A DNA stretch of 50,152 bases from Paraburkholderia sp. SG-MS1 (GTDB lineage Bacteria > Pseudomonadota > Gammaproteobacteria > Burkholderiales > Burkholderiaceae): NCBI RefSeq assembly GCF_012275575.1, contig NZ_NPIH01000280.1, positions 14,628 to 64,779 on the forward strand, in the 5' to 3' direction. This document shows, piece by piece, positions 23,986 to 31,944 of the stretch. Every line of letters starts with the position of its first letter. The first letter of the stretch is position 1. The translations under genes and the position numbers were made by a program. Under the pieces are notes generated by a model, which was not told where the DNA came from, made no database searches, and worked only from the letters and a program-made list of their open reading frames with translations.

Positions 23986-25596
23986 ATGTTTTCTCGACGC
24001 TATCTGGCCATGTGGTGCGCCACCGCGCTGCTCGCCGTCTGCGCGGCGCTGGCCGCCACACAGCCTATTTCGTGGTTCTGGATCATCGTGCCGCTCGCGC
24101 TCGTCGCGCTCGGCCTATTCGACCTGACGCAGCAGCGCCATGCGATTCTGCGCAACTATCCGCTGTGGGGCCACTTCCGCTTCCTGTTCGAATTCATTCG
24201 CCCGGAGATCCGCCAGTATTTCGTCGAAAACGACACCGATGAAAAACCGTTCTCGCGCGCGCAGCGCAGTATCGTCTACCAGCGCGCGAAGAACGATGTC
24301 GACAGCCGTCCGTACGGCACCGAGGTCGACGTCAAAGCCGTCGCGCACGAGTGGATCAGCCACTCGCTCGCGCCGACCACGCTGGAGAATCACGACTTTC
24401 GCATCGTCGTCGGCCCGGAGCGCGCGCAGCCTTACTCGATGTCGATCTTCAACGTCTCCGCGATGAGCTTCGGCTCGCTGTCGGCGAACGCGATCATGGC
24501 GCTGAACCTCGGCGCGAAGAAGGGCAACTTCGCGCACGACACCGGCGAAGGCTCGATGTCGAAGTATCACCGTGAGCATGGCGGCGACATCATCTGGGAA
24601 ATCGCCTCGGGCTACTTCGGCTGCCGCAACGACGACGGCACCTTCAGCGCGGAGAAGTTCGCGAAGCAGGCCGCCGAGCCGCAAGTGAAGATGATCGAGG
24701 TGAAGCTGTCACAAGGCGCGAAGCCGGGCCACGGCGGCGTACTGCCCGCGGCCAAGATCACGCCGGAAATTGCAGAAACGCGCGGCGTGCCGATGGGCCG
24801 GGATTGCATTTCGCCCGCCACCCACTCCGAGTTCTCGACGCCGCGCGGCCTGCTCGAATTCGTCGAGCGTCTGCGTACGCTGTCGGGCGGCAAGCCGACC
24901 GGCTTCAAGCTGTGCATCGGGCATCCGTGGGAGTTTTTCGGCATTGCGAAGGCGATGCTGGAAACGGGCATTCTGCCGGACTTCATCGTCGTGGACGGCG
25001 CGGAAGGCGGCACCGGCGCGGCGCCGCTCGAATTCACCGATCACGTCGGCGTGCCGTTGCAGGAAGGCCTGCTGCTGGTGCACAACACGCTGGTCGGGAT
25101 CGGCTTGCGGCAGCGCATCCGCATCGGCGCGAGCGGCAAGATGATCACCGCGTTCGACATCACGAAGACCCTCGCGATCGGCGCGGACTGGGTCAACGCG
25201 GCGCGCGGCTTCATGTTCGCAGTGGGCTGCATCCAGGCGCAGACCTGCCACACGGGCCGCTGCCCGACCGGCGTCGCGACCCAGGACCCGGTGCGCCAGC
25301 GCGCGCTGGTGGTGCCAGACAAGGCTGACCGCGTGTTCAACTTCCACCACAACACGCTGCATGCGCTGAAGGAAATCATTCAGGCCGCGGGGTTGAAGCA
25401 TCCGGCGGAACTGCGCGCGCATCACATCGTGCGGCGCGTGTCGTCGCATGAGGTGCGGCTGATGTCGGAACTGCTGAAGTATCTCGAACCAAACGATCTG
25501 CTCACCGGCAACTATCGCTACTCGCTGTTCGAAAAGTACTGGCCTGTCGCGCAAAGCGACTCGTTCTCGCCGAGGGTGGAACTGGCGGCGACCTGA
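23986..25596 (+). CDS. Membrane-anchored FMN-binding glutamate-synthase-family protein
   Basis: The 536-residue protein is a GltS-type TIM-barrel (glutamate synthase FMN-binding domain) preceded by two membrane helices (about residues 7-26 and 28-46). It lacks the glutaminase and GltD-like parts of real glutamate synthase. The barrel shows SAMSFGSLSANAI, LSQGAKPGHGGVLP, FIVVDGAEGGTGAAPLEF and KTLAIGADWVNAARGFMFA, covering FMN and substrate sites. Cysteines 415, 421 and 426 keep the C-x5-C-x4-C spacing of the [3Fe-4S] cluster. The redox partner and substrate are unknown; a membrane-bound flavin/Fe-S oxidoreductase is all that can be inferred. It appears to be a single-gene unit. Confidence 0.9.
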   Translation: MFSRRYLAMWCATALLAVCAALAATQPISWFWIIVPLALVALGLFDLTQQRHAILRNYPLWGHFRFLFEFIRPEIRQYFVENDTDEKPFSRAQRSIVYQRAKNDVDSRPYGTEVDVKAVAHEWISHSLAPTTLENHDFRIVVGPERAQPYSMSIFNVSAMSFGSLSANAIMALNLGAKKGNFAHDTGEGSMSKYHREHGGDIIWEIASGYFGCRNDDGTFSAEKFAKQAAEPQVKMIEVKLSQGAKPGHGGVLPAAKITPEIAETRGVPMGRDCISPATHSEFSTPRGLLEFVERLRTLSGGKPTGFKLCIGHPWEFFGIAKAMLETGILPDFIVVDGAEGGTGAAPLEFTDHVGVPLQEGLLLVHNTLVGIGLRQRIRIGASGKMITAFDITKTLAIGADWVNAARGFMFAVGCIQAQTCHTGRCPTGVATQDPVRQRALVVPDKADRVFNFHHNTLHALKEIIQAAGLKHPAELRAHHIVRRVSSHEVRLMSELLKYLEPNDLLTGNYRYSLFEKYWPVAQSDSFSPRVELAAT

Positions 25597-25613
25597 GCCC
25601 CGGCGCATGATTC

Positions 25614-25648
25614 ACGACACCGGCCGCCGACAGGCGGCCCGGTGTCGT
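25614..25648 (+). terminator. Strong stem-loop after the GltS-like gene
   Basis: ACGACACCGGCCGCC (25614-25628) pairs with GGCGGCCCGGTGTCGT (25633-25648), with one bulged C and a short loop. It is followed by a run of As rather than Ts, so a classical intrinsic terminator is not certain. Confidence 0.55.
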
Positions 25649-25710
25649 TCAAAAAACTGCATCCCGCCCGCGTCCGAACCCGCAAAACGGACGCCCCCTT
25701 GCCTTTCCGT

Positions 25711-25716
25711 TAAAAT
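25711..25716 (+). promoter_or_regulatory. Possible -10 hexamer of the glyQ operon
   Basis: TAAAAT lies about 85 bases before the glyQ start in an otherwise GC-rich leader. No clear -35 is seen. Confidence 0.3.
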
Positions 25717-25796
25717 CTACGGTTTAGCACTTCGCTCCACGGCCACCTCGCGCGCTTCGGCGCCTGGCGGGGAGCCCCATGCCCGAAAGGCACTTC

Positions 25797-26804
25797 ATGC
25801 TCACGTTTCAGCAAATCATCCTGACACTGCAGTCCTATTGGGACAAGCAGGGTTGCGCATTGCTCCAGCCGATCGACATGGAAGTCGGCGCGGGCACGTC
25901 CCACGTTCATACGTTCCTGCGCGCAATCGGCCCCGAGCCCTGGCGCGCCGCTTATGTGCAGCCGTCGCGCCGACCGAAAGACGGCCGCTATGGCGAAAAC
26001 CCGAACCGTCTGCAGCACTACTATCAGTATCAGGTGGTGCTGAAGCCCGCGCCGGAAAACATCCTCGACCTGTACCTCGGCTCGCTCGAAGCGCTCGGCT
26101 TCGACCTGAAGCAGAACGACGTGCGCTTCGTCGAAGACGACTGGGAAAACCCGACGCTCGGCGCCTGGGGTCTGGGCTGGGAAGTGTGGCTGAACGGCAT
26201 GGAAGTGACCCAGTTCACCTATTTCCAGGAAGTGGGCGGTTTGGCCTGCAAGCCAGTGCTCGGCGAAATCACGTACGGGCTCGAACGCCTCGCCATGTAC
26301 TTGCAGAAGGTCGAAAACGTCTACGACCTCGTGTGGACCGAGTGGGAAGAGCAAGGCCCGAATGGTCCGGAAATGCGCCGTCTCACGTACGGCGACGTCT
26401 ATCACCAGAACGAAGTCGAACAGTCCACGTATAACTTCGAGCACGCGAACGTCGACCTGCTGTTCACGTTCTTCAACAGCTACGAAGCGGAAGCGAAGCG
26501 CATGATCGAAGCGCAGATCGCGCTGCCCGCTTACGAACTCGTGTTGAAAGCGGGCCACACGTTCAACCTGCTCGACGCGCGCGGTGCCATTTCGGTCACC
26601 GAACGCGCGGCGTACATCGGCCGGATCCGCGCGCTGTCGCGCCTCGTTGCGCAGGCTTACTACGATTCGCGTGAAAAGCTCGGCTTCCCGATGCTCGGCA
26701 ATCCCGTGCACGGCGTGCCCGGCCTCACCACCGACGCGCAAGATGCCGCAATGCCCGCGTGGGCGCCGCCGCTGAAAGTCGAACGCAAGATCGACCAGGA
26801 CTGA
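25797..26804 (+). CDS. glyQ: Glycyl-tRNA synthetase alpha subunit
   Basis: GlyQ is the catalytic class II core of the bacterial alpha2beta2 glycyl-tRNA synthetase. MLTFQQIILTLQSYWDKQGC is the family N-terminus and occurs at ATG 25797, with GAAAGG seven bases upstream; an in-frame ATG at 25779 would add MPERHF. The protein has 335 residues. Key blocks are IDMEVGAGTSH, EPWRAAYVQPSRRPKDGRYG (class II motif 2 region), NRLQHYYQYQVVLKP and EITYGLERLAMYLQKVENV. glyS follows after 15 bases, giving an operon with gmhB, plsC and the YgjP-like gene. Confidence 0.96.
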   Translation: MLTFQQIILTLQSYWDKQGCALLQPIDMEVGAGTSHVHTFLRAIGPEPWRAAYVQPSRRPKDGRYGENPNRLQHYYQYQVVLKPAPENILDLYLGSLEALGFDLKQNDVRFVEDDWENPTLGAWGLGWEVWLNGMEVTQFTYFQEVGGLACKPVLGEITYGLERLAMYLQKVENVYDLVWTEWEEQGPNGPEMRRLTYGDVYHQNEVEQSTYNFEHANVDLLFTFFNSYEAEAKRMIEAQIALPAYELVLKAGHTFNLLDARGAISVTERAAYIGRIRALSRLVAQAYYDSREKLGFPMLGNPVHGVPGLTTDAQDAAMPAWAPPLKVERKIDQD

Positions 26805-26819
26805 CGAGAACCTCACCTC

Positions 26820-28919
26820 ATGACTCAACCCCATCAAGCTACCCTGCTCGTCGAGCTGCTCACCGAAGAACTGCCCCCAAAAGCGCTCGCCCGTCTTGGT
26901 GATGCGTTCGCCGAAGGCATTGCGCAGCGCCTCGCGGCGCTCGATCTGATCGAAGGCGAACTGACGTTCGAACGTTATGCCACGCCGCGCCGCCTCGCGG
27001 TCACGATCAAGAATGTGCGCTCGGTTGCGCCGGAAAGACACGTGCGCGAAAAAGTGCTGCCGGTTTCCGTCGCGCTGGACAAAGACGGTCAGCCCACCGC
27101 GCCGCTCGCGAAGAAACTCGCGGCGCTTGGCTTCCCCGATTTTTCGGTGAACGACCTTGAGCGCGCACAGGACGGCAAGGCCGAGGCGTTCTTCCTGCGC
27201 TACGCAGCACCCGGCGCGACGCTCGCCGACGGCCTGCAAAGCGCGCTGGACGAAACGCTCGCCAAGCTGCCGATCCCCAAGTTCATGACCTATCAGCGTC
27301 CGGACGGCACCAATGTGAAGTTCGTGCGTCCGGCGCATCGTCTGACCGCACTGCATAACGATCAGGTCGTGCCGGTCAGCGCGCTCGGCATCGACGCCGA
27401 CGATACCACGCTCGGCCACCGCTTCCTCTCCGAAGGTTTCGTGCAGATCCAGCACGCGGACGCGTACTCCGAAACGCTGCTGCACAAGGGCCGCGTGGTC
27501 GCGAATTTCGCCGACCGCAAGGCAGTCATTCGCACGCATCTGCACGCGCAAGCCAACGGCGACCAGGTGGTGATGCCCGAAGCGCTGCTCGACGAAGTGA
27601 CGTCGCTGGTCGAATGGCCAGTGGTCTATTCGTGCCGTTTCGAGGACGAGTTCCTGCAGGTGCCGCAGGAATGCCTGATCCTCACGATGCAGACGAACCA
27701 GAAGTACTTCGCATTGACCGATGCGAACGGCAAGCTGCGCTCGCGCTTCCTGATCGTGTCGAACATCGAGACGACGACGCCGGGCGATATCGTCGAAGGC
27801 AATGAGCGCGTGGTGCGCCCGCGTCTGGCCGATGCGAAGTTCTTCTTCGAGCAGGACAAGAAGAAACCGCTCGCGGAGCGCGTGTCGCTGCTCGCGAACG
27901 TCGTCTATCACAACAAGCTGGGCTCGGCGCTGCAACGCGTCGAGCGTGTGGAAGCATTGGCCGGCGCGATCGCCGGGTTGATCGGCGCCGATGCCACGCT
28001 CGCGAAGCGCGCCGCGCGTTTGGCCAAGGCCGACCTGATCACCGACATGGTCGGCGAATTTCCCGAGCTGCAAGGCACGATGGGCACGTATTACGCGCGC
28101 CACGACGGCGAGCCGGAAGAAGTCGCGCTCGCCTGCTCGGAACACTATCAGCCGCGCTTTTCGGGCGACGCATTGCCCACGACCGCGACCGGCACCGTCG
28201 TCGCGCTCGCCGACAAGCTCGAAACGCTGGTCGGCATCTGGGGCATCGGCCTGCAACCCACCGGCGAAAAAGATCCGTTCGCGCTGCGCCGTCACGCGCT
28301 CGGCGTGCTGCGCATTCTGGTCGAGAAGCAACTGCCGGTCGACTTCGTCGAACTGCTGCGCACCGCTTATGCGCAATTCGCCGCAGTGCCGAACGTCGCC
28401 GATTCGACTCAAGCCATCTACGACTTCAGCATGGACCGCCTGCGCGGTTTGCTGCGCGAACGCGGTTACGCGGCCGGTGAAATCGACGCGGTGCTGGCGC
28501 TGAACCCGACTCATCTGGACGACATCGTCGCGCGCCTCGATGCGGTGCGCGAGTTCGCGGCGCTGAGCGAAGCGGCATCGCTCGCAGCGGCCAACAAGCG
28601 CATCTCGAACATCCTGAAGAAGTCGGAAGGTGGGGCGAGCAGCGGCGTGCAAGCCGCGCTGCTCGTCGAAGCGGCGGAAAAGGCTTTGCATGCACAGCTC
28701 GAACAGGTCGCACCGCGCGTGCAGACGCAACTGGCCGCGCGCGACTATACGGGTGCGCTGACCGCGCTCGCCGCACTGCGCGAACCGGTCGACACGTTCT
28801 TCAACGACGTGATGGTCAACGCCGAAGACCCTGCGCTGCGCGCCAACCGTCTGGCCTTGCTCGGCGCGCTGCATCAGCAGATGAACTGCGTCGCCGACAT
28901 TTCCCGACTCGCCGCCTGA
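26820..28919 (+). CDS. glyS: Glycyl-tRNA synthetase beta subunit
   Basis: GlyS supplies tRNA recognition to the alpha2beta2 glycyl-tRNA synthetase. The 699-residue length is normal. LLVELLTEELPPKAL is the conserved start; FERYATPRRLAV, IPKFMTYQR and MQTNQKYFALTD follow; GEFPELQGTMGTYYA and EKDPFALRRHALGVLRIL mark the middle domains, and the helical C-terminus fits the anticodon-binding region. The gene has a long antisense open frame (25710-29000), a by-product of its codon bias. It is spaced 15 bases from glyQ and 10 bases from gmhB. Confidence 0.97.
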   Translation: MTQPHQATLLVELLTEELPPKALARLGDAFAEGIAQRLAALDLIEGELTFERYATPRRLAVTIKNVRSVAPERHVREKVLPVSVALDKDGQPTAPLAKKLAALGFPDFSVNDLERAQDGKAEAFFLRYAAPGATLADGLQSALDETLAKLPIPKFMTYQRPDGTNVKFVRPAHRLTALHNDQVVPVSALGIDADDTTLGHRFLSEGFVQIQHADAYSETLLHKGRVVANFADRKAVIRTHLHAQANGDQVVMPEALLDEVTSLVEWPVVYSCRFEDEFLQVPQECLILTMQTNQKYFALTDANGKLRSRFLIVSNIETTTPGDIVEGNERVVRPRLADAKFFFEQDKKKPLAERVSLLANVVYHNKLGSALQRVERVEALAGAIAGLIGADATLAKRAARLAKADLITDMVGEFPELQGTMGTYYARHDGEPEEVALACSEHYQPRFSGDALPTTATGTVVALADKLETLVGIWGIGLQPTGEKDPFALRRHALGVLRILVEKQLPVDFVELLRTAYAQFAAVPNVADSTQAIYDFSMDRLRGLLRERGYAAGEIDAVLALNPTHLDDIVARLDAVREFAALSEAASLAAANKRISNILKKSEGGASSGVQAALLVEAAEKALHAQLEQVAPRVQTQLAARDYTGALTALAALREPVDTFFNDVMVNAEDPALRANRLALLGALHQQMNCVADISRLAA

Positions 28920-28929
28920 GCACCGCGCC

Positions 28930-29484
28930 ATGCCGAACAAGAAAGTGGTGATCCTCGACCGCGACGGCGTGATCAACGTCGACTCCGACGCGTTCATCAA
29001 GTCGCCCGACGAATGGGTCGCCCTGCCTGGTTCGCTCGAAGCGATCGCACGTCTGAACCAGGCCGGTTATCGCGTGGCGATCGCGACCAACCAGTCGGGC
29101 ATCGGGCGGGGTCTGTTCGACATGAACGCGCTCAATGCGATGCATCTGAAGATGCACCGGATGGCGGCGGCGGTCGGCGGGCGTATCGAAGCGGTGTTCT
29201 TCTGCCCGCATACGGCGGAAGATCACTGCGAATGCCGCAAGCCGCAGCCCGGCATGCTGAAGATGATCACCGAGCGTTTCGAAGTCGATCCGGCCAATAC
29301 GCCGGTCGTCGGCGACGCGATGCGCGATCTGCAAGCGGGCGCGGCGCTCGGTCATCCGGTTCATCTGGTGCTGACCGGCAAGGGCAAGAAGACGCTCGCG
29401 GCCGGCGGCTTGCCCGACGGCACGATCGTGCACGACGACCTGCGTGCCTTTGCGCTCGACTTCCTCGCCGACGCCCAAGAGTGA
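28930..29484 (+). CDS. gmhB: D-glycero-beta-D-manno-heptose 1,7-bisphosphate 7-phosphatase
   Basis: GmhB is a HAD phosphatase in ADP-heptose synthesis for the LPS inner core. The 184-residue protein has the nucleophile motif VVILDRDGVINVDS, motif II ATNQSGIGRG, and motif III/IV around VVGDAMRDLQAG. The zinc-binding loop is visible as CPHTAEDHCECRKPQPG (Cys-x-His and Cys-x-Cys). It lies 10 bases after glyS and 40 bases before plsC, so it shares their operon and joins an LPS step to phospholipid synthesis. Confidence 0.95.
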   Translation: MPNKKVVILDRDGVINVDSDAFIKSPDEWVALPGSLEAIARLNQAGYRVAIATNQSGIGRGLFDMNALNAMHLKMHRMAAAVGGRIEAVFFCPHTAEDHCECRKPQPGMLKMITERFEVDPANTPVVGDAMRDLQAGAALGHPVHLVLTGKGKKTLAAGGLPDGTIVHDDLRAFALDFLADAQE

Positions 29485-29524
29485 CGCGCGCCATGCGCGT
29501 CCCCAACCCTCACTGACCACGCCG

Positions 29525-30283
29525 ATGCGCTTCATCCGTTCCCTGCTGCTGTTGATCTACTTCGTTCTGTTCACGGTACCGTACGCGACCGCGTGCTTCA
29601 TCGCGTTCCCGTTCATGCGCGCCGACAACCGCTACTGGATGGCGGCGGGGTGGTGCCGTGCGACGCTCCACACGGTGCGTTGGCTCAACGGCATCCGCTA
29701 CAGGATCGAAGGCTACGAGAATCTGCCCGACGGTCCGGCGGTGCTGCTCTCCAAGCATCAATCCGCGTGGGAAACGCTGGCGTTTCCGGCGTTGATGCCG
29801 CGACCGCTGTGCTATGTGTTCAAGCGCGAGCTGCTGTACGTGCCGTTTTTCGGCTGGGCGCTCGGCATGCTGAAGATGGTTCACATCGATCGCAAGGAAG
29901 GCAAGTACGCGTTCGAATCCGTCATCAAACAAGGCAAGGCGCGCATGGCGGAAGGCGCCTGGGTCATCATGTTTCCGGAAGGCACGCGCACGCCGACCGG
30001 CAAGCAAGGCAAGTACAAGACCGGCGGCGCGCGCTTTGCGATCGCCAGCGGCGCACCGGTCGTGCCGATCGCGCACAACGCAGGGCGCGTGTGGCCCCGT
30101 AACTCGTTCCTGAAATATGCGGGTATAGTCACAGTGTCGATCGGCAAGCCAATCGACACGACGGGGCTCACGCCCGACGAAGTCAACACGCGCGTCGAAC
30201 AATGGATCGAAGCTGAAATGCGTCGCATCGATCCTGCCGCGTACCCCGCGGCGGACAGCCGTTCCGCCGCCGCACCAATCTGA
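29525..30283 (+). CDS. plsC: 1-acyl-sn-glycerol-3-phosphate acyltransferase (PlsC family)
   Basis: PlsC converts lysophosphatidic acid to phosphatidic acid at the inner membrane. From ATG 29525 the product has 252 residues with an N-terminal helix (SLLLLIYFVLFTVPYATACF). The catalytic motif appears as SKHQSAWET, an HX4E form in place of the textbook HX4D; motif II is near VFKRELLYVPFFGWAL, the substrate motif III is MFPEGTRTP, and motif IV is VVPIAHN. An upstream in-frame region back to 29444 overlaps gmhB and is not needed. Neighbours suggest an envelope-synthesis operon. Acyl preference cannot be read. Confidence 0.92.
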   Translation: MRFIRSLLLLIYFVLFTVPYATACFIAFPFMRADNRYWMAAGWCRATLHTVRWLNGIRYRIEGYENLPDGPAVLLSKHQSAWETLAFPALMPRPLCYVFKRELLYVPFFGWALGMLKMVHIDRKEGKYAFESVIKQGKARMAEGAWVIMFPEGTRTPTGKQGKYKTGGARFAIASGAPVVPIAHNAGRVWPRNSFLKYAGIVTVSIGKPIDTTGLTPDEVNTRVEQWIEAEMRRIDPAAYPAADSRSAAAPI

Positions 30284-30325
30284 CGCGCCCACGCCCTCGA
30301 AGGCGTATTGCGCGAAGCGAATCCG

Positions 30326-31216
30326 ATGCAGAAGTCTCCTACGTCGCAGCCCGCTGCGGCGCTCGATAACCGGCAGCTCGATCTCCCGCTCTTCGCCGAG
30401 CCGGGGTCGACGTCGTCGTCGCCTTCGCCCTCCGCGCCCTCATCAGGCTCGCCCGCCGGGCAACAGCCGGCCGTGCCGCTGGCACCGGACGGCAGCAAGC
30501 TGCGCAGTATGTCGATTGGCCCGCGCACGCTGCATTACGTGCTCAAGCGTTCGGCACGCCGTTCGATCGGTTTCGCAATCGACAGCACGGGCCTCACGAT
30601 CACTGCGCCGCGCTGGGTCACGCTCGCCGATATCGAAACCGCGATCACCGAAAAACAGCGCTGGATTTTCACGAAACTGATCGAATGGCAAACGCGTGTC
30701 GAACAGCGCGCATTGCCGAAAGTCGACTGGAGAGACGGCGCCGAAGTGCCCTACCTCGGTCAACCGGTGCGAGTGAAGCTCGGCTCGCCGCAAGGCACGC
30801 TCGCGTTCAACGCGGACGCTGCCGCCCTGCAAGTACCGTTGCCGTTGCAAGCCGATCCGCAGCAGATCAAGGACCGCGTGCAAGGCTGGTTGCAAGGCGA
30901 AGCGAAGCGTCTGTTCGGCGAGCGCCTCGCCATTTACGCGGAGAAGCTCGGCGTCAACTATCGCGCGTATGCGCTCTCGTCAGCGGCCACGCGCTGGGGC
31001 AGTTGTTCGAGCGACGGCAAGATCCGTTTGAACTGGCGGCTGATTCATTTTCCGCTGTCCATCATCGATTACGTGGTCGCGCATGAACTGGCGCATCTGC
31101 GTGAGATGAATCACAGCCCGCGCTTCTGGCAAACGGTCGAATCGATTTTTCCGGAATTCCGCGAAGCGCGGCAAACGCTGAAGTCGCATCCCCCGGAATT
31201 GCTGCCGACGCTTTGA
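30326..31216 (+). CDS. YgjP-like zinc metallopeptidase domain protein (M48-type, DUF45)
   Basis: A 296-residue protein (ATG 30326; a TTG at 30308 is in frame but unlikely). The first 60 residues are Ser/Pro-rich and variable. The C-terminal part has VAHELAHLREMNHSPRFW, where HELAH (about residues 253-257) and the later His are zinc ligands, plus SSAATRWGSCSSDGKIRLNW, the diagnostic WGSC block of the YgjP/DUF45 family. The physiological substrate is unknown. It is the last gene of the glyQ-glyS-gmhB-plsC operon (42-base spacing). Confidence 0.92.
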   Translation: MQKSPTSQPAAALDNRQLDLPLFAEPGSTSSSPSPSAPSSGSPAGQQPAVPLAPDGSKLRSMSIGPRTLHYVLKRSARRSIGFAIDSTGLTITAPRWVTLADIETAITEKQRWIFTKLIEWQTRVEQRALPKVDWRDGAEVPYLGQPVRVKLGSPQGTLAFNADAAALQVPLPLQADPQQIKDRVQGWLQGEAKRLFGERLAIYAEKLGVNYRAYALSSAATRWGSCSSDGKIRLNWRLIHFPLSIIDYVVAHELAHLREMNHSPRFWQTVESIFPEFREARQTLKSHPPELLPTL

Positions 31217-31233
31217 GCTAGCGCGGCAAACAC

Positions 31234-31434
31234 TCAACCGCGCTCGCCCGTTGCGCCGATTCGGGCATCACTCCGTGCAACAGTTTCGTGCAGATGACGC
31301 CACGTCACCTTGCCGTGCGCGTCGAGGTCCAGCACCGCGGTCGAGCGCCGCACGTTTGCATTGCCCGCGCCGTCGCGCTGATATTCGCGATACTTCACCA
31401 CCGCGCCCGACGCATAGTCGGCGACGATTCCCAT
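31234..31434 (-). CDS. Small hypothetical frame after gloA, possible fragment of a thioredoxin-fold protein
   Basis: An open frame of 66 residues from ATG 31434 (MGIVADYASGAVVKYREYQR...). The block NVRRSTAVLDLDAHGKVTWR resembles, in pattern only, the strand-turn-strand near the end of AhpC/TSA-like peroxiredoxins (R.T.V.D..GKV.W). The frame continues upstream to the gloA stop without a clear start or ribosome-binding site. It may be an intact small gene, a decayed C-terminal fragment, or chance. Third-position GC is coding-like. Confidence 0.3.
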   Translation of the reverse strand: MGIVADYASGAVVKYREYQRDGAGNANVRRSTAVLDLDAHGKVTWRHLHETVARSDARIGATGERG

Positions 31435-31469
31435 ATCGCCGTGATTTGCGAGCCCGGACGCGTCCCGCG

Positions 31470-31856
31470 TTACTTTTTCTTCTGGATGAATTCGATCTTG
31501 TAGCCGTCCGGGTCCGTCACGAAGGCGATCACGGTGGTGCCGTGTTTCATCGGGCCGGCTTCGCGCACGACCGTGCCGCCTTGAGCCTTGATCTTGTCGC
31601 AAGCGGCATACGCGTCTTCGACTTCGACCGCGAGGTGACCAAAGCCGTTGCCCAGATCGTACGACGGCGTGTCCCAGTTGTGCGTCAGTTCGATGACCGT
31701 GCCGTCGCGTTCGTCCGTATAGCCGACGAAAGCCAGCGTGAATTTACCGTCCGGATAGTCTTCGCGGCGCAGCAGTTTCATGCCGAGCAGTTCGGTGTAG
31801 AAAGCAATCGAACGATCCAGGTCGCCGACCCGGAGCATGGTGTGAAGCAGGCGCAT
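31470..31856 (-). CDS. gloA: Lactoylglutathione lyase (glyoxalase I)
   Basis: GloA isomerises the methylglyoxal-glutathione hemithioacetal to S-lactoylglutathione. The 128-residue protein, from ATG 31856 with AGGGAG six bases upstream, has the metal ligands His5 (MRLLHTML), Glu56 (VIELTHN), His74 (GFGHLAVEV) and Glu122 (YKIEFIQ), in the same positions as in Escherichia coli GloA, a nickel enzyme. GDLDRSIAFYTELLGMKLLR is the usual N-terminal block. It is leftward, opposite to the glyQ operon, and 88 bases downstream of the porin gene on the same strand. Confidence 0.96.
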   Translation of the reverse strand: MRLLHTMLRVGDLDRSIAFYTELLGMKLLRREDYPDGKFTLAFVGYTDERDGTVIELTHNWDTPSYDLGNGFGHLAVEVEDAYAACDKIKAQGGTVVREAGPMKHGTTVIAFVTDPDGYKIEFIQKKK

Positions 31857-31944
31857 GTGCACTCCCTGTTGCGTAGTAAAACGAGACCGTCAATGTACCC
31901 GGAATCACGCGGCGCTGCAGGGTCCGGCGCACGCGGCGCGGCGC

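Noticed and set aside
23657..24127. A 156-codon frame between mnmA and the GltS-like gene
   Set aside because: No ribosome-binding site or family resemblance, and it overlaps the start of a recognisable gene.
25710..29000. A 1,096-codon open frame on the minus strand opposite glyQ and glyS
   Set aside because: It mirrors the codon bias of two clearly real genes and encodes a His/Arg/Gln-rich sequence with no family resemblance; long antisense frames are common at this GC content.
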